The notes: generated by a model not told the origin, from the sequence alone. Positions 1 through 6,340 are shown, numbered from the stretch's first letter. The stretch is DNA of 6,611 bases from Flavobacteriaceae bacterium (GCA_026992695.1 JALWYP010000199.1:1-6611); one strand, 5' to 3'. A program made the numbers and translations.

Positions 1-584
1 CCTTTTGCTTGTTCAACCCATCTATCGCGCTCGATACGATCGGGGAAAAAATCGATGAGTTGTGTAATCGTTCGTATATCTCTAGGTTGTAATTTACTTA
101 TTTGGTCAAAGGTGAAAATTCCTATTTCATTTAGGCGTTCTTCAATGTAAGGACCTATTCCATTAATTAAGGTTAAATCATCTCGTTTAGAAACAGAAGC
201 TCTTCCTATTAAATCGAAATCTAATGTAGGCTTTTCTTGTGAATAGTTTATATAACTAGTACTTATTTTTTTAGCAACTTCTTGTTTTAAAACACTTTTT
301 ACTTCTACCAATTCTTCTTGTGTTTCTTTAACAACTTCAACGATTTTAGGCTTTATTTCTGAAAAGATGGTTTCAATATCTTTTACTTTATTTGTTAATA
401 ACACATTATGTTTTTCAACTTTTAATGCATTATACTTACGTTTCATTTTCTTTAATATTTTTCGATACTTATTTTTTTGGTTGTAATAAGCAGAAAAATA
501 ACCAATTAAAAAAGTAGAAAACATTAATAAAAAAATTCCCGAATAACCGGGGAGTTGATTCATAAAATTTAAAATTTCTGTCAT
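1..584 (-). CDS. Membrane-anchored helix-hairpin-helix protein, C-terminus cut by window edge
   Basis: My own translation of the minus strand gives an open frame of 194 codons from the ATG at 584-582 to the left edge, without a stop. Residues about 13-33 are a hydrophobic segment, probably one N-terminal membrane anchor. Residues about 35-110 are charged and rich in K, E and V, and probably helical or coiled-coil. Residues about 136-194 hold a helix-hairpin-helix domain with the core LINGIGPYIEERLNEIGI (GIG at 142-144). It ends in a DRWVEQAK-like stretch that in such proteins normally lies close to the C-terminus, so probably only a few residues are missing. The domain is related to DNA-binding HhH motifs, but in this small flavobacterial family its ligand is unknown to me. 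The start lies one base after the stop of the OmpA-family gene, so the two are very probably co-transcribed and translationally coupled. Confidence 0.85.
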   Translation of the reverse strand, partial: MTEILNFMNQLPGYSGIFLLMFSTFLIGYFSAYYNQKNKYRKILKKMKRKYNALKVEKHNVLLTNKVKDIETIFSEIKPKIVEVVKETQEELVEVKSVLKQEVAKKISTSYINYSQEKPTLDFDLIGRASVSKRDDLTLINGIGPYIEERLNEIGIFTFDQISKLQPRDIRTITQLIDFFPDRIERDRWVEQAK

Positions 585-585
585 A

Positions 586-1557
586 CTAATTAAATATTAT
601 TTCAATCCGGTTATTGGTTTTTCTTCCTTGTTGGATTATATTATCGGTAATAGGAAGTGTTTCTCCTTTTGAAATAGCTGTAACCTGCGATTTTTTTAAA
701 CCTCCTTTTGCTATTAAATACCAACGAACTTGCCGTGCGTATTTTAATCCCAGCCAATAATTGTCTGTTGCGTTTCCTATAGTGTCGGTATGTCCAATAA
801 CTGTTATTTTTAAATTTGGATTTACGGCTGTAAATGTAAGAATTTTCTTTAAAACATTCTCAAGTTCTTCAGTTACTAAAATTTCAGAGCCTGAAAACTT
901 AGGGTAAATAGTCTCTTTTTCTGGTATTTTTGTTTTTAAATCTTCAACTCTATTACGGTTTAAGGTTTTGAATAAGAACCTAATAGCGTTTGTATGAATA
1001 CTATCATTAACAAAGATAGGTGAGATTATAGATTTGGTTACAATCTTATCCTCCGGAATATCTAAAAGTAGTAATTCCTGCTTAATTTTGTTAGCTCTTT
1101 GAATTCCATAATTAGGAAATTGTACTTCTTCATTGGGGCTGTATAATCCAATAATTTGGAGTTCTTTATCGGGGTGATCCAGCAGATAGCTATTGATTTT
1201 ATATTTGTAATCGATACAACTTTCGGGAATTGAAATAGTAGCACTGTTTTTAACAATCTTAATCCCTTCATCATAGATAAAAACAACGTCCCCTTTACTA
1301 TTAATAGCCTTTAAACCTTGAGATACTAGGGGCTTTTTAATAGTATTGGTTGTAGAATCAGAACGAAAAGAGCGTTCTTTGGTATCTATTTTTTTTTCAT
1401 CATTAGTAATTGTATCGTTTAAATTTAATGCCAAAGTTGTGTCTGACTTTGCTGTACGAATAGATGAAACGCCCACATCATGAAACCAAGAATAGACCCA
1501 AAGACCAAAAAAAGACCAAACTAAAAATACCAGAAAAGCAATAAAAAAATTTTTCAT
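586..1557 (-). CDS. OmpA-family protein with N-terminal membrane anchor and two OmpA-like repeats
   Basis: This is a 323-residue protein. Residues 4-24 are strongly hydrophobic (MKNFFIAFLVFLVWSFFGLW) with no lipobox, so this is a membrane anchor rather than a lipoprotein signal. A polar linker follows to about residue 80. Residues about 85-200 look like a degenerate OmpA-like repeat (a beta strand ending LQIIGLY, then GIQRANKIKQELL). Residues about 220-323 are a clearer OmpA C-terminal domain: ITVIGHTDTIG at 251-261, LGLKYARQVRWYL at 269-281 and GRKTNNRIEI at 311-320. Such domains bind peptidoglycan in the periplasm, so the protein probably ties the membrane to the cell wall. The aspartate that binds diaminopimelate in E. 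coli OmpA (D271) is kept as D258, but the partner R286 aligns with Y273. Gene order suggests an operon with the downstream helix-hairpin-helix gene. Confidence 0.85.
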   Translation of the reverse strand: MKNFFIAFLVFLVWSFFGLWVYSWFHDVGVSSIRTAKSDTTLALNLNDTITNDEKKIDTKERSFRSDSTTNTIKKPLVSQGLKAINSKGDVVFIYDEGIKIVKNSATISIPESCIDYKYKINSYLLDHPDKELQIIGLYSPNEEVQFPNYGIQRANKIKQELLLLDIPEDKIVTKSIISPIFVNDSIHTNAIRFLFKTLNRNRVEDLKTKIPEKETIYPKFSGSEILVTEELENVLKKILTFTAVNPNLKITVIGHTDTIGNATDNYWLGLKYARQVRWYLIAKGGLKKSQVTAISKGETLPITDNIIQQGRKTNNRIEIIFN

Positions 1558-1593
1558 AAAAGGTATTCGTTTTTGCGTCTAAAAAAAAGTTGG

Positions 1594-1633
1594 TGTTAAC
1601 AAAGCAAAGCTACTAAAAACTTGTTTGTTAACA
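1594..1633. repeat. Paired TGTTAACA palindromes (candidate operator)
   Basis: A perfect 10-bp inverted repeat consists of TGTTAACAAA at 1594-1603 and TTTGTTAACA at 1624-1633, with 20 bp between. Each arm contains the self-palindromic octamer TGTTAACA (1594-1601 and 1626-1633), set 32 bp apart, close to three helical turns. One copy overlaps the proposed -33 element of the OmpA-gene promoter. The other lies just downstream of the -7 element, near the expected transcription start. This arrangement suits a dimeric regulator binding on one DNA face, but the regulator is unknown. Confidence 0.45.
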
Positions 1634-1637
1634 ACAA
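1605..1637 (-). promoter_or_regulatory. Candidate Bacteroidota-type promoter for the OmpA/HhH unit
   Basis: On the minus strand, TAGCTTTG (1612-1605) matches the Bacteroidota -7 consensus TAnnTTTG exactly. A TTG (1634-1632) precedes it by 19 bases, with a second TTG directly beside it (1637-1635). The spacing agrees with the usual 19-21 bases. The -7 element ends 47 bases before the ATG at 1557, leaving a leader of roughly 40 bases. Confidence 0.6.
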
Positions 1638-1677
1638 CTTTAGTCGTTTCTTATTCACAACGTTTTAACAAGTAGTA

Positions 1678-2088
1678 CTATACTTTTTTCCGACTGAAAA
1701 AATATAAAAACACCGCGACTATTATAACCGTTACCGGCATAAAAGCAGCTTGGTTGCCCATAACTTCTCTAGCATTTGTTCCCAGTAACCAATAACCCAT
1801 TTGTATGAGTACAGCTAGTAGCGATATTAAAAATAGAGGTGTTGCTGCTTTTTTTTGTAAAAGCAATAGAATACTACCTAATATTCCGGCAAATACAGCA
1901 ATAGCGAATACAGCTGTGTACCAAGTTGGCAGACTTTCCATTAAAGCATTTTGTTCCGGGGTCATAGCTGCTGCCATTTCTTCTTTCATATATTGCATTG
2001 AAAGATATTGAAACACACCCATTCCGTTCCAAATTAAAGCGAGAACCCCTACAATCCAGTAGATTGCGGTTTTTTTTGTTGTTGTCAT
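1678..2088 (-). CDS. Small four-helix integral membrane protein, function unknown
   Basis: This 136-residue protein has four clear hydrophobic segments: about 8-31, 56-77, 81-103 and 115-132. A short acidic loop (about 35-52, with MTPEQNALMESLPTWYT) lies between the first two, and the protein ends in the basic tail SRKKV. The pattern, including ALIWNGMGV, PTWYTAVFAIAVF and a GxLGSxLLLLQKK stretch before PLFLISLLAVLIQMGYW, matches a small membrane family common in Bacteroidota and related marine bacteria. From memory, members are sometimes labelled 'sugar transporter', but nothing in the sequence supports a sugar-binding role and four helices in 136 residues is far too small for a standard carrier. 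It could pair or oligomerise. It is read away from the DUF2461 gene and is separated from the OmpA gene by 120 bp with that gene's own promoter, so it is probably a single-gene unit. Confidence 0.75.
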   Translation of the reverse strand: MTTTKKTAIYWIVGVLALIWNGMGVFQYLSMQYMKEEMAAAMTPEQNALMESLPTWYTAVFAIAVFAGILGSILLLLQKKAATPLFLISLLAVLIQMGYWLLGTNAREVMGNQAAFMPVTVIIVAVFLYFFSRKKV

Positions 2089-2103
2089 TGTTTAGTATTT
2101 TAT

Positions 2104-2158
2104 AGTGATTAGTACGTCAATATACTAAATTTGAGTGATTTGTCAAAATATACCAAAT
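2104..2158. repeat. Imperfect direct repeat upstream of the 4-TM gene
   Basis: AGTGATT at 2104-2110 recurs at 2134-2140, and ATATACTAAAT at 2120-2130 recurs as ATATACCAAAT at 2148-2158. The whole is two copies of about 25-27 bp, offset by 30 bp at one end and 28 bp at the other, so a small gap separates the alignments. The copies lie over the proposed promoter of the minus-strand gene and could be regulator sites or a local duplication. Confidence 0.5.
2118..2146 (-). promoter_or_regulatory. Candidate promoter for the 4-TM membrane protein gene
   Basis: On the minus strand, TTG (2146-2144) is followed after 19 bases by TATATTG (2124-2118), one base short of the Bacteroidota -7 consensus TAnnTTTG. 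The -7 element ends 29 bases before the ATG at 2088. The same place also reads as TTGACA (2146-2141), 16 bases, then TATATT, resembling a sigma-70 promoter of the E. coli type, which is not the usual form in this phylum. Confidence 0.4.
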
Positions 2159-2164
2159 AACTCA

Positions 2165-2199
2165 TTGTTGCATAAATAATAAAATACAAGTATCTTTTG
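2165..2199 (+). promoter_or_regulatory. Candidate promoter for the DUF2461 gene
   Basis: A TTGTTG stretch (2165-2170) is followed after 20 bases by TATCTTTTG (2191-2199). This is the Bacteroidota -7 box with one extra base between TA and TTTG. It ends 23 bases before the ATG at 2223. The extra base makes this a weaker match than the OmpA-gene promoter. Confidence 0.35.
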
Positions 2200-2217
2200 T
2201 GCGTAAATAATAAATAC
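2170..2217. repeat. Direct repeat GCRTAAATAATAAA(A)TAC flanking the -7 box
   Basis: GCATAAATAATAAAATAC at 2170-2187 recurs as GCGTAAATAATAAATAC at 2201-2217, 31 bp later, with one substitution and one deleted A. The copies sit on either side of the proposed -7 element of the plus-strand gene. The sequence is AT-rich and low in complexity, so chance is possible, but the shared GCRTAAATAATAAA core is longer than expected. Confidence 0.45.
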
Positions 2218-2222
2218 TAATT

Positions 2223-2897
2223 ATGATACCTCTTTCAGTTTTCCGGTTTTTAAAAGAACTAAAACAAAATAACAATCGTGAGTGGATGCAAGTTCATAAA
2301 AAGCGTTATTTAGAAAATGAAAAGGCTTTAAAACAATTCTATCAAGCTGTGACAGAAGAGCTAAATAAAACTGATAGCATTTTAAAAACCAAAGTTTTTA
2401 GAATTAATCGCGATTTGCGTTTTAGTAAAGATAAAACGCCATATAATACACATCGAAGTGTAAGTTTTAGTCGTGCCGGTGCCGAAAGAAGAGGAGGTTA
2501 TTATTTGCGTATTGAACCCGGTAATTCGCTACTTGCGGGTGGTTTTTTTGCTCCCGAACCGGCTGATTTATTTCGTATAAGAAAAGAGTTTGAAGCAGAT
2601 GCTTCCGAAATAGAAAAAATTTTAAACCAACCCAAATTTAAGACCGCTTTTGGCGGATTTAACAGAGAAAAATCGGTTAAAACCGCACCCAAGGGTTTTG
2701 ATAAAAATCATCCTAATATTGACCTACTTAGATTAAAAAGCTTTTATGTAGTTCATTCTTTTTCAGATGAAGAAGTAGTAGCAGCAAATTTTTTAAATAA
2801 TGTCATCTTTCATTTTAAGCTGCTAAGACCCTTTTTTAACTATATGAGCGAAGTACTCACAACCAATTTAAACGGTGAATCTTTGATAGATTCATAA
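2223..2897 (+). CDS. DUF2461 family protein (TIGR02453-like), function unknown
   Basis: This is a 224-residue soluble protein without signal peptide or membrane segments, of the usual size for the DUF2461 family. The typical blocks are all present in order: NNNREWM at 16-22 near the N-terminus; RINRDLRFSKDKTPYNTH at 60-77, the family hallmark; GGYYLRIEPGNSLLAGGFFAP at 91-111, containing the YYLRIEPG and GG signatures; and LLRLKSFYVVHSF at 168-180. The family is widespread in bacteria and some fungi. I know of no established biochemical activity for it, although the conserved Arg, Lys, Asp and Tyr residues suggest an active or ligand-binding site. The ATG at 2223 fits the family's normal start, a few residues before the NREW block. 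It stands alone between a divergent membrane protein gene and a convergent gene. Confidence 0.9.
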   Translation: MIPLSVFRFLKELKQNNNREWMQVHKKRYLENEKALKQFYQAVTEELNKTDSILKTKVFRINRDLRFSKDKTPYNTHRSVSFSRAGAERRGGYYLRIEPGNSLLAGGFFAPEPADLFRIRKEFEADASEIEKILNQPKFKTAFGGFNREKSVKTAPKGFDKNHPNIDLLRLKSFYVVHSFSDEEVVAANFLNNVIFHFKLLRPFFNYMSEVLTTNLNGESLIDS

Positions 2898-2949
2898 TTA
2901 TTTTTTTTATTAAATCCTGGTTGGATTCCTTATAAGAAAAGTATTTTGA

Positions 2950-2985
2950 CAACAAAAAGCACTGAGCTTTTACCGTGTAAGCTCA
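2950..2985 (-). terminator. Possible intrinsic terminator overlapping the end of the 135-aa gene
   Basis: On the minus strand, TGAGCTT (2985-2979) pairs with AAGCTCA (2969-2963) around a 9-base loop that contains the stop codon. Four bases later comes a run of five T (2958-2954). The 7-bp stem is only moderately GC-rich and the T run is short, so the call is tentative. On the plus strand no T run follows the stem, so it would not stop transcripts of the DUF2461 gene in the same way. Confidence 0.35.
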
Positions 2986-3377
2986 TATTCAAGTAGCAAT
3001 ATATTGTTTTTAAGCGATTCCTTTACAATGCGCATCATTCGTTTGTTTAAAGCAGAAGAATTTTTTACATAATTTTGATGCTCTTCTAATGTAAATTGCC
3101 CAATAATAATACCTTTTAAAGAGTTTCTGAATTTCATATCTTTATGAATGGCATTTTCAATGTAATCCATTCGTTTTTCAATAGATAGTGTATAAAAAAT
3201 ATTTTTATGTTTTATCACATAATGTCGAAATACTGAAACCAATAATTCCTCTTGTAAAGCAACAATGGGTCTAATGGTTTGGTTTTGAAAAAGTTCTTCT
3301 TCCGAAGTTTGCAATTGTATAGAAGCAACATCGATTTCGGGGCGAAGTTTTTTTAGCAAATTATCTCTATAGTTCAT
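2970..3377 (-). CDS. Conserved small cytoplasmic protein, function unknown (often labelled 'glyoxalase' in relatives)
   Basis: This 135-residue protein is basic, predicted largely helical, and has no signal or membrane segment. Notable stretches are ERF-like FQNQTIRPIVALQEELLVSVFRHY (30-53), FYTLSIEKRMDYIENAIHKD (61-80) and the block KFRNSLKGIIIGQFTLEEHQNYVKNSSALNKRMM (82-115). The last block looks like a strongly conserved core. From memory, close homologues are common in flavobacteria and some carry the name 'glyoxalase'. I see none of the usual features of the vicinal-oxygen-chelate fold (a beta-alpha-beta-beta-beta pattern with paired His and Glu metal ligands), so I do not adopt that function. 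It is convergent with the DUF2461 gene and divergent from the transporter gene, so it is likely its own transcript. The ATG at 3377-3375 gives a natural N-terminus, MNYRDNLLKKLRPEI. Confidence 0.75.
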   Translation of the reverse strand: MNYRDNLLKKLRPEIDVASIQLQTSEEELFQNQTIRPIVALQEELLVSVFRHYVIKHKNIFYTLSIEKRMDYIENAIHKDMKFRNSLKGIIIGQFTLEEHQNYVKNSSALNKRMMRIVKESLKNNILLLEYELTR

Positions 3378-3483
3378 ACCTTTATGGTTTATCTTTACGA
3401 TGTAACTAAAATTACTGTTTTTTTAGCAGTTTTGAAGTGCTTGAAAAATATGTTATAAACGGGTTTTTAACAAATTGCTTTTA

Positions 3484-4971
3484 ATGAAAACAACTAAATT
3501 TCAACGTGTTATTTTGCATCTTCTTGTTGCAGTAATACTCTCTTTTACAGTTTATTATTTTGTTCCTAAGCAAGAATTTTCTACTGCTCCCGCAGTTGCT
3601 TTTATGGTCGTTTTTATGGCGTATCTTTGGATTACCGAAATAATTCCGCTGGCTGTTACATCGCTTATTCCCATCGTTTTTCTACCCTTAGCCCGAGTAG
3701 GAAAACTACCCGAAATTACTTCGTTTTATGCCAAACCGATCATTTTTTTATTTCTCGGCGGATTTTTACTTGCAATTGCTATTCAAAAAACAGGATTGCA
3801 CAAACGCATCGCTTTGTACATATTAAAAAAAATTGGAGATAAGCCGCAACAATTGGTTTTAGGATTTATGGTTGCCACAGCTTTGCTTAGTATGTGGATT
3901 TCCAATACCGCATCGGTAATGGTAATGATGCCTGTTGGTTTGTCGGTTATAAATACAGCCAAAAAGAACGGTGTTTCAGGAAAATCTTTAAGTAATTTAG
4001 GACTGGGAATTATGTTGGGATTAGCCTATGCTGCCGACATTGGCGGTATGGCAACACCAATAGGTACACCTCCCAATTTGGTTTTTTTAGAAATGTATGC
4101 CCAACTATTTCCTAATTTACCGGCTATTGGATTTGTTAATTGGATGGCGATGGTATTTCCTATGAGTATTTTGTTTTTGTTTATGGGCTGGTTAATTCTT
4201 ACAAAGATTGTATTTAGACTTCCAAACAAAAGAATACTTGGAGGGCACGCAGTTATTGAAAAACAATACAATACATTGGGTAAGATGACTTCTGATGAAA
4301 AAAAAGCAGGTTTTATTTTTCTTATTGCGATTGTATTGTGGCTTACCGGATCTACTATAGAAATAGGTGATTACATTACATTTACAGGTTGGCGAGACGC
4401 ACTTCACATTCCTGAATTTAAAGATGCATCCGTTGCTATTTTTGCTGCAATACTATTGTTTGTTATTCCTTCTGCAAAAAACAACTCAGAAGCTATACTC
4501 ATCTGGAAAGATGCCAAAAAAGTACCTTGGGGTATTTTGTTACTCTTTGGAGGCGGAATGGCTTTAGCGGGAGGTTTTCAGCAATCGGGTTTAGCAACCC
4601 TAGTTGGTAATTTATTTTCAAATATGCCTATTACATCGCCTAGTGTTGCTGTTTTTACCGTTTCGTTTGTGGTAACTTTTTTAACCGAAATAACGTCAAA
4701 TACGGCTATAACCAACTTAATCTTACCCATCATTGCAGAAGCAGCTGTAGCTTTTAAAATGGATCCCAGATTATTAATGATTCCCGCTACCCTTTCGGCA
4801 AGCTGTGCCTTTATGATGCCTGTTGCATCGCCTACCCAAGCCATTGTTTTTGGCTCGGGATACGTTTCTATAAAAAATATGATAAAAGGAGGATTGCTCT
4901 TTAATATCGTGGGTGTTTTTATTATTTCGTTGCTGTTTTTAATAATAGGAACGGCTGTTTTGGGAATTTAA
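3484..4971 (+). CDS. DASS/SLC13 family sodium-coupled dicarboxylate (or sulfate) transporter
   Basis: This 495-residue inner-membrane carrier has the usual length and internal two-fold repeat of the divalent anion:sodium symporter family. The first half has WITEIIPLAVTSLIPIV at 49-65, the first SNT motif at 140-142 (MWISNTASVMVMMPV) and GGMATPIGTPPN at 187-198. The second half has the second SNT motif at 405-407 (ITSNTAITNLILPI) and SASCAFMMPVASPTQAIVFGSG at 438-459. In Vibrio INDY the SNT motifs form the sodium and carboxylate sites, and both are intact here. The usual C-terminal PVATPPNAIVF is PVASPTQAIVF, with Gln452 in place of Asn. Likely substrates are succinate, fumarate or malate; sulfate cannot be excluded. 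I take the ATG at 3484 rather than the TTG at 3475, because MKTTKFQRVILHLLV is a normal start. It lies 10 bp before the aldehyde dehydrogenase gene, so they are probably one operon. Confidence 0.88.
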   Translation: MKTTKFQRVILHLLVAVILSFTVYYFVPKQEFSTAPAVAFMVVFMAYLWITEIIPLAVTSLIPIVFLPLARVGKLPEITSFYAKPIIFLFLGGFLLAIAIQKTGLHKRIALYILKKIGDKPQQLVLGFMVATALLSMWISNTASVMVMMPVGLSVINTAKKNGVSGKSLSNLGLGIMLGLAYAADIGGMATPIGTPPNLVFLEMYAQLFPNLPAIGFVNWMAMVFPMSILFLFMGWLILTKIVFRLPNKRILGGHAVIEKQYNTLGKMTSDEKKAGFIFLIAIVLWLTGSTIEIGDYITFTGWRDALHIPEFKDASVAIFAAILLFVIPSAKNNSEAILIWKDAKKVPWGILLLFGGGMALAGGFQQSGLATLVGNLFSNMPITSPSVAVFTVSFVVTFLTEITSNTAITNLILPIIAEAAVAFKMDPRLLMIPATLSASCAFMMPVASPTQAIVFGSGYVSIKNMIKGGLLFNIVGVFIISLLFLIIGTAVLGI

Positions 4972-4981
4972 ATTTATTAAA

Positions 4982-6340
4982 ATGAAAAAAATACAATCTG
5001 TTAATCCATACACAGGAAAAACGCTTGAAGAACATTTAATTCATTCTTCCGAAGCCGTTGAAACAATTCTAAAAAAAGCGGATAAGCAATATTATATTTG
5101 GCGAAAAACTTCTTTTGCACATCGAAAGCAATTAATTTTAAAAGTAAAAGATGTATTACTTGAAAACAACGAAAAATATGCGCAGACTATTACCGAAGAA
5201 ATGGGAAAACCCATTACGCAAGCCATTGCCGAAATAGAAAAATGCGCTTGGTTGTGTGAATACTACTCCTTAAATGCTGAAAAACATCTTGCTCCCGAAG
5301 TAATTAAAACAGATGCAACCAAAAGTTATGTTGTTTTTGAACCTTTGGGAGTCATTCTTTCCGTGATGCCTTGGAATTACCCGTTTTGGCAAGTTTTTAG
5401 ATTTGCGGTTCCCGCATTAATGGCTGGAAATACTGCCGTTTTAAAGCATGCTTCTAATGTTTTTGGCTGTGCAAAATTAATCGAAGAAATTTTTAGAGAA
5501 GCAGCCTTTCCAGAGGGTTGTTTTTCCACATTACTTATTACAAGTAAACAGGTAGAAGAAGTGATAAAGAATCCTATTATTAAAGCAGTTACACTTACCG
5601 GAAGCGAAAAAGCAGGAGCTGCAGTAGCAAAAACCGCCGGAAGTCAAATTAAAAAAACGGTTTTGGAACTGGGAGGAAGCAATGCGTTAATAGTTTTGAA
5701 AGATTGTGATATAGAAACAACCGTAAAAACTTGTGTTCAAGCAAGATTTCAAAATACCGGACAAAGCTGTATTGCGGGAAAACGTTTGTTGGTAGATGAA
5801 AGCATAGCCGAAATAGTTGTTCAAAAATTAGTACAACAAGTACAAAACTTAGTAATAGGAAATCCCAAACAACCGGAAACTTATATTGGCGTGTTGGCTC
5901 GTGAAGATTTGGCTATAGACTTGGAAAAACAGGTAAGGCAATCGGTTGAAATGGGAGCAAAAATACAAATTGGAGGCAGGAGAGAAGGCGCTTTTTTTGA
6001 ACCTACCATTTTAACCCATGTAACTCCCGAAATGCTTGTGTTTAAAGAAGAAACTTTTGGTCCTGTACTTTCGGTAACTACTTTTAAAACAATAGAGGAA
6101 GCCATACAATTATCCAACACATCTAACTACGGTCTTGGTGTGTCGGTTTTTACAAAAAATACAGATGCCTTATTGCCTTACATTCCTTTATTTGAAGAAG
6201 GTGCGGTTTTTATCAACGAATTGGTTAAAAGCGACCCCAGATTACCTTTTGGAGGGATTAAGCAAAGTGGCTACGGACGTGAATTAAGCAAAGAAGGAAT
6301 TCGAGAATTTGTAAACATAAAAACGGTGTTTATTAAATAA
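4982..6340 (+). CDS. NAD(P)-dependent aldehyde dehydrogenase, Sad/YneI-like succinate-semialdehyde dehydrogenase
   Basis: This is a complete 452-residue cytoplasmic aldehyde dehydrogenase. Catalytic residues are all visible: Asn132 in MPWNYPFWQ, the general base Glu229 in LELGGSN and nucleophile Cys263 in QNTGQSCIAGKR. The cofactor region has KHAS (155-158) and TGSEKAGAAVA (206-216), and EETFGP is at 356-361. The C-terminal LPFGGIKQSGYGRELSKEGIREF (421-443) is typical. It resembles E. coli Sad (462 residues) almost throughout, including EEMGKPITQAIAE, PWNYPFWQVFR, LKHASNVFGCA and INELVKSDPRLPFGG. The expected reaction is succinate semialdehyde to succinate, as in GABA or 4-hydroxybutyrate breakdown, though related enzymes oxidise other aldehydes. 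The Cys263 neighbourhood lacks a second cysteine, so no disulfide redox switch of the mammalian SSADH type is expected. No GABA transaminase gene is in view. Confidence 0.88.
   Translation: MKKIQSVNPYTGKTLEEHLIHSSEAVETILKKADKQYYIWRKTSFAHRKQLILKVKDVLLENNEKYAQTITEEMGKPITQAIAEIEKCAWLCEYYSLNAEKHLAPEVIKTDATKSYVVFEPLGVILSVMPWNYPFWQVFRFAVPALMAGNTAVLKHASNVFGCAKLIEEIFREAAFPEGCFSTLLITSKQVEEVIKNPIIKAVTLTGSEKAGAAVAKTAGSQIKKTVLELGGSNALIVLKDCDIETTVKTCVQARFQNTGQSCIAGKRLLVDESIAEIVVQKLVQQVQNLVIGNPKQPETYIGVLAREDLAIDLEKQVRQSVEMGAKIQIGGRREGAFFEPTILTHVTPEMLVFKEETFGPVLSVTTFKTIEEAIQLSNTSNYGLGVSVFTKNTDALLPYIPLFEEGAVFINELVKSDPRLPFGGIKQSGYGRELSKEGIREFVNIKTVFIK

Noticed and set aside
1673..1680. TAGTACTA palindrome at the stop codon of the 4-TM gene
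   Set aside because: It is a single 8-bp palindrome with no loop or T tract and no second copy nearby, so chance is sufficient.
2913..2927. AATCC-TGGTT-GGATT hairpin after the DUF2461 gene as a terminator
   Set aside because: The stem is only 5 bp and the T run lies before it, not after it, on the plus strand; on the minus strand it is followed by an A run.
3432..3461. TTG-N19-TATAAACG as promoter of the transporter operon
   Set aside because: The downstream half matches the -7 consensus only in its TA, so it is too weak to call although a promoter must lie in or near 3378-3483.
3475..3483. TTG at 3475 as the start of the transporter
   Set aside because: It only adds three residues before an ATG at 3484 that begins a normal N-terminus, and no ribosome-binding site favours the TTG.
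4578..4844. 88-codon open frame on the minus strand opposite the transporter
   Set aside because: It lies entirely inside a well-supported membrane protein gene, its translation matches nothing recognisable, and no promoter-like sequence is seen.
5881..6120. 79-codon minus-strand frame opposite the aldehyde dehydrogenase
   Set aside because: It is fully covered by the conserved dehydrogenase and shows no family features of its own.
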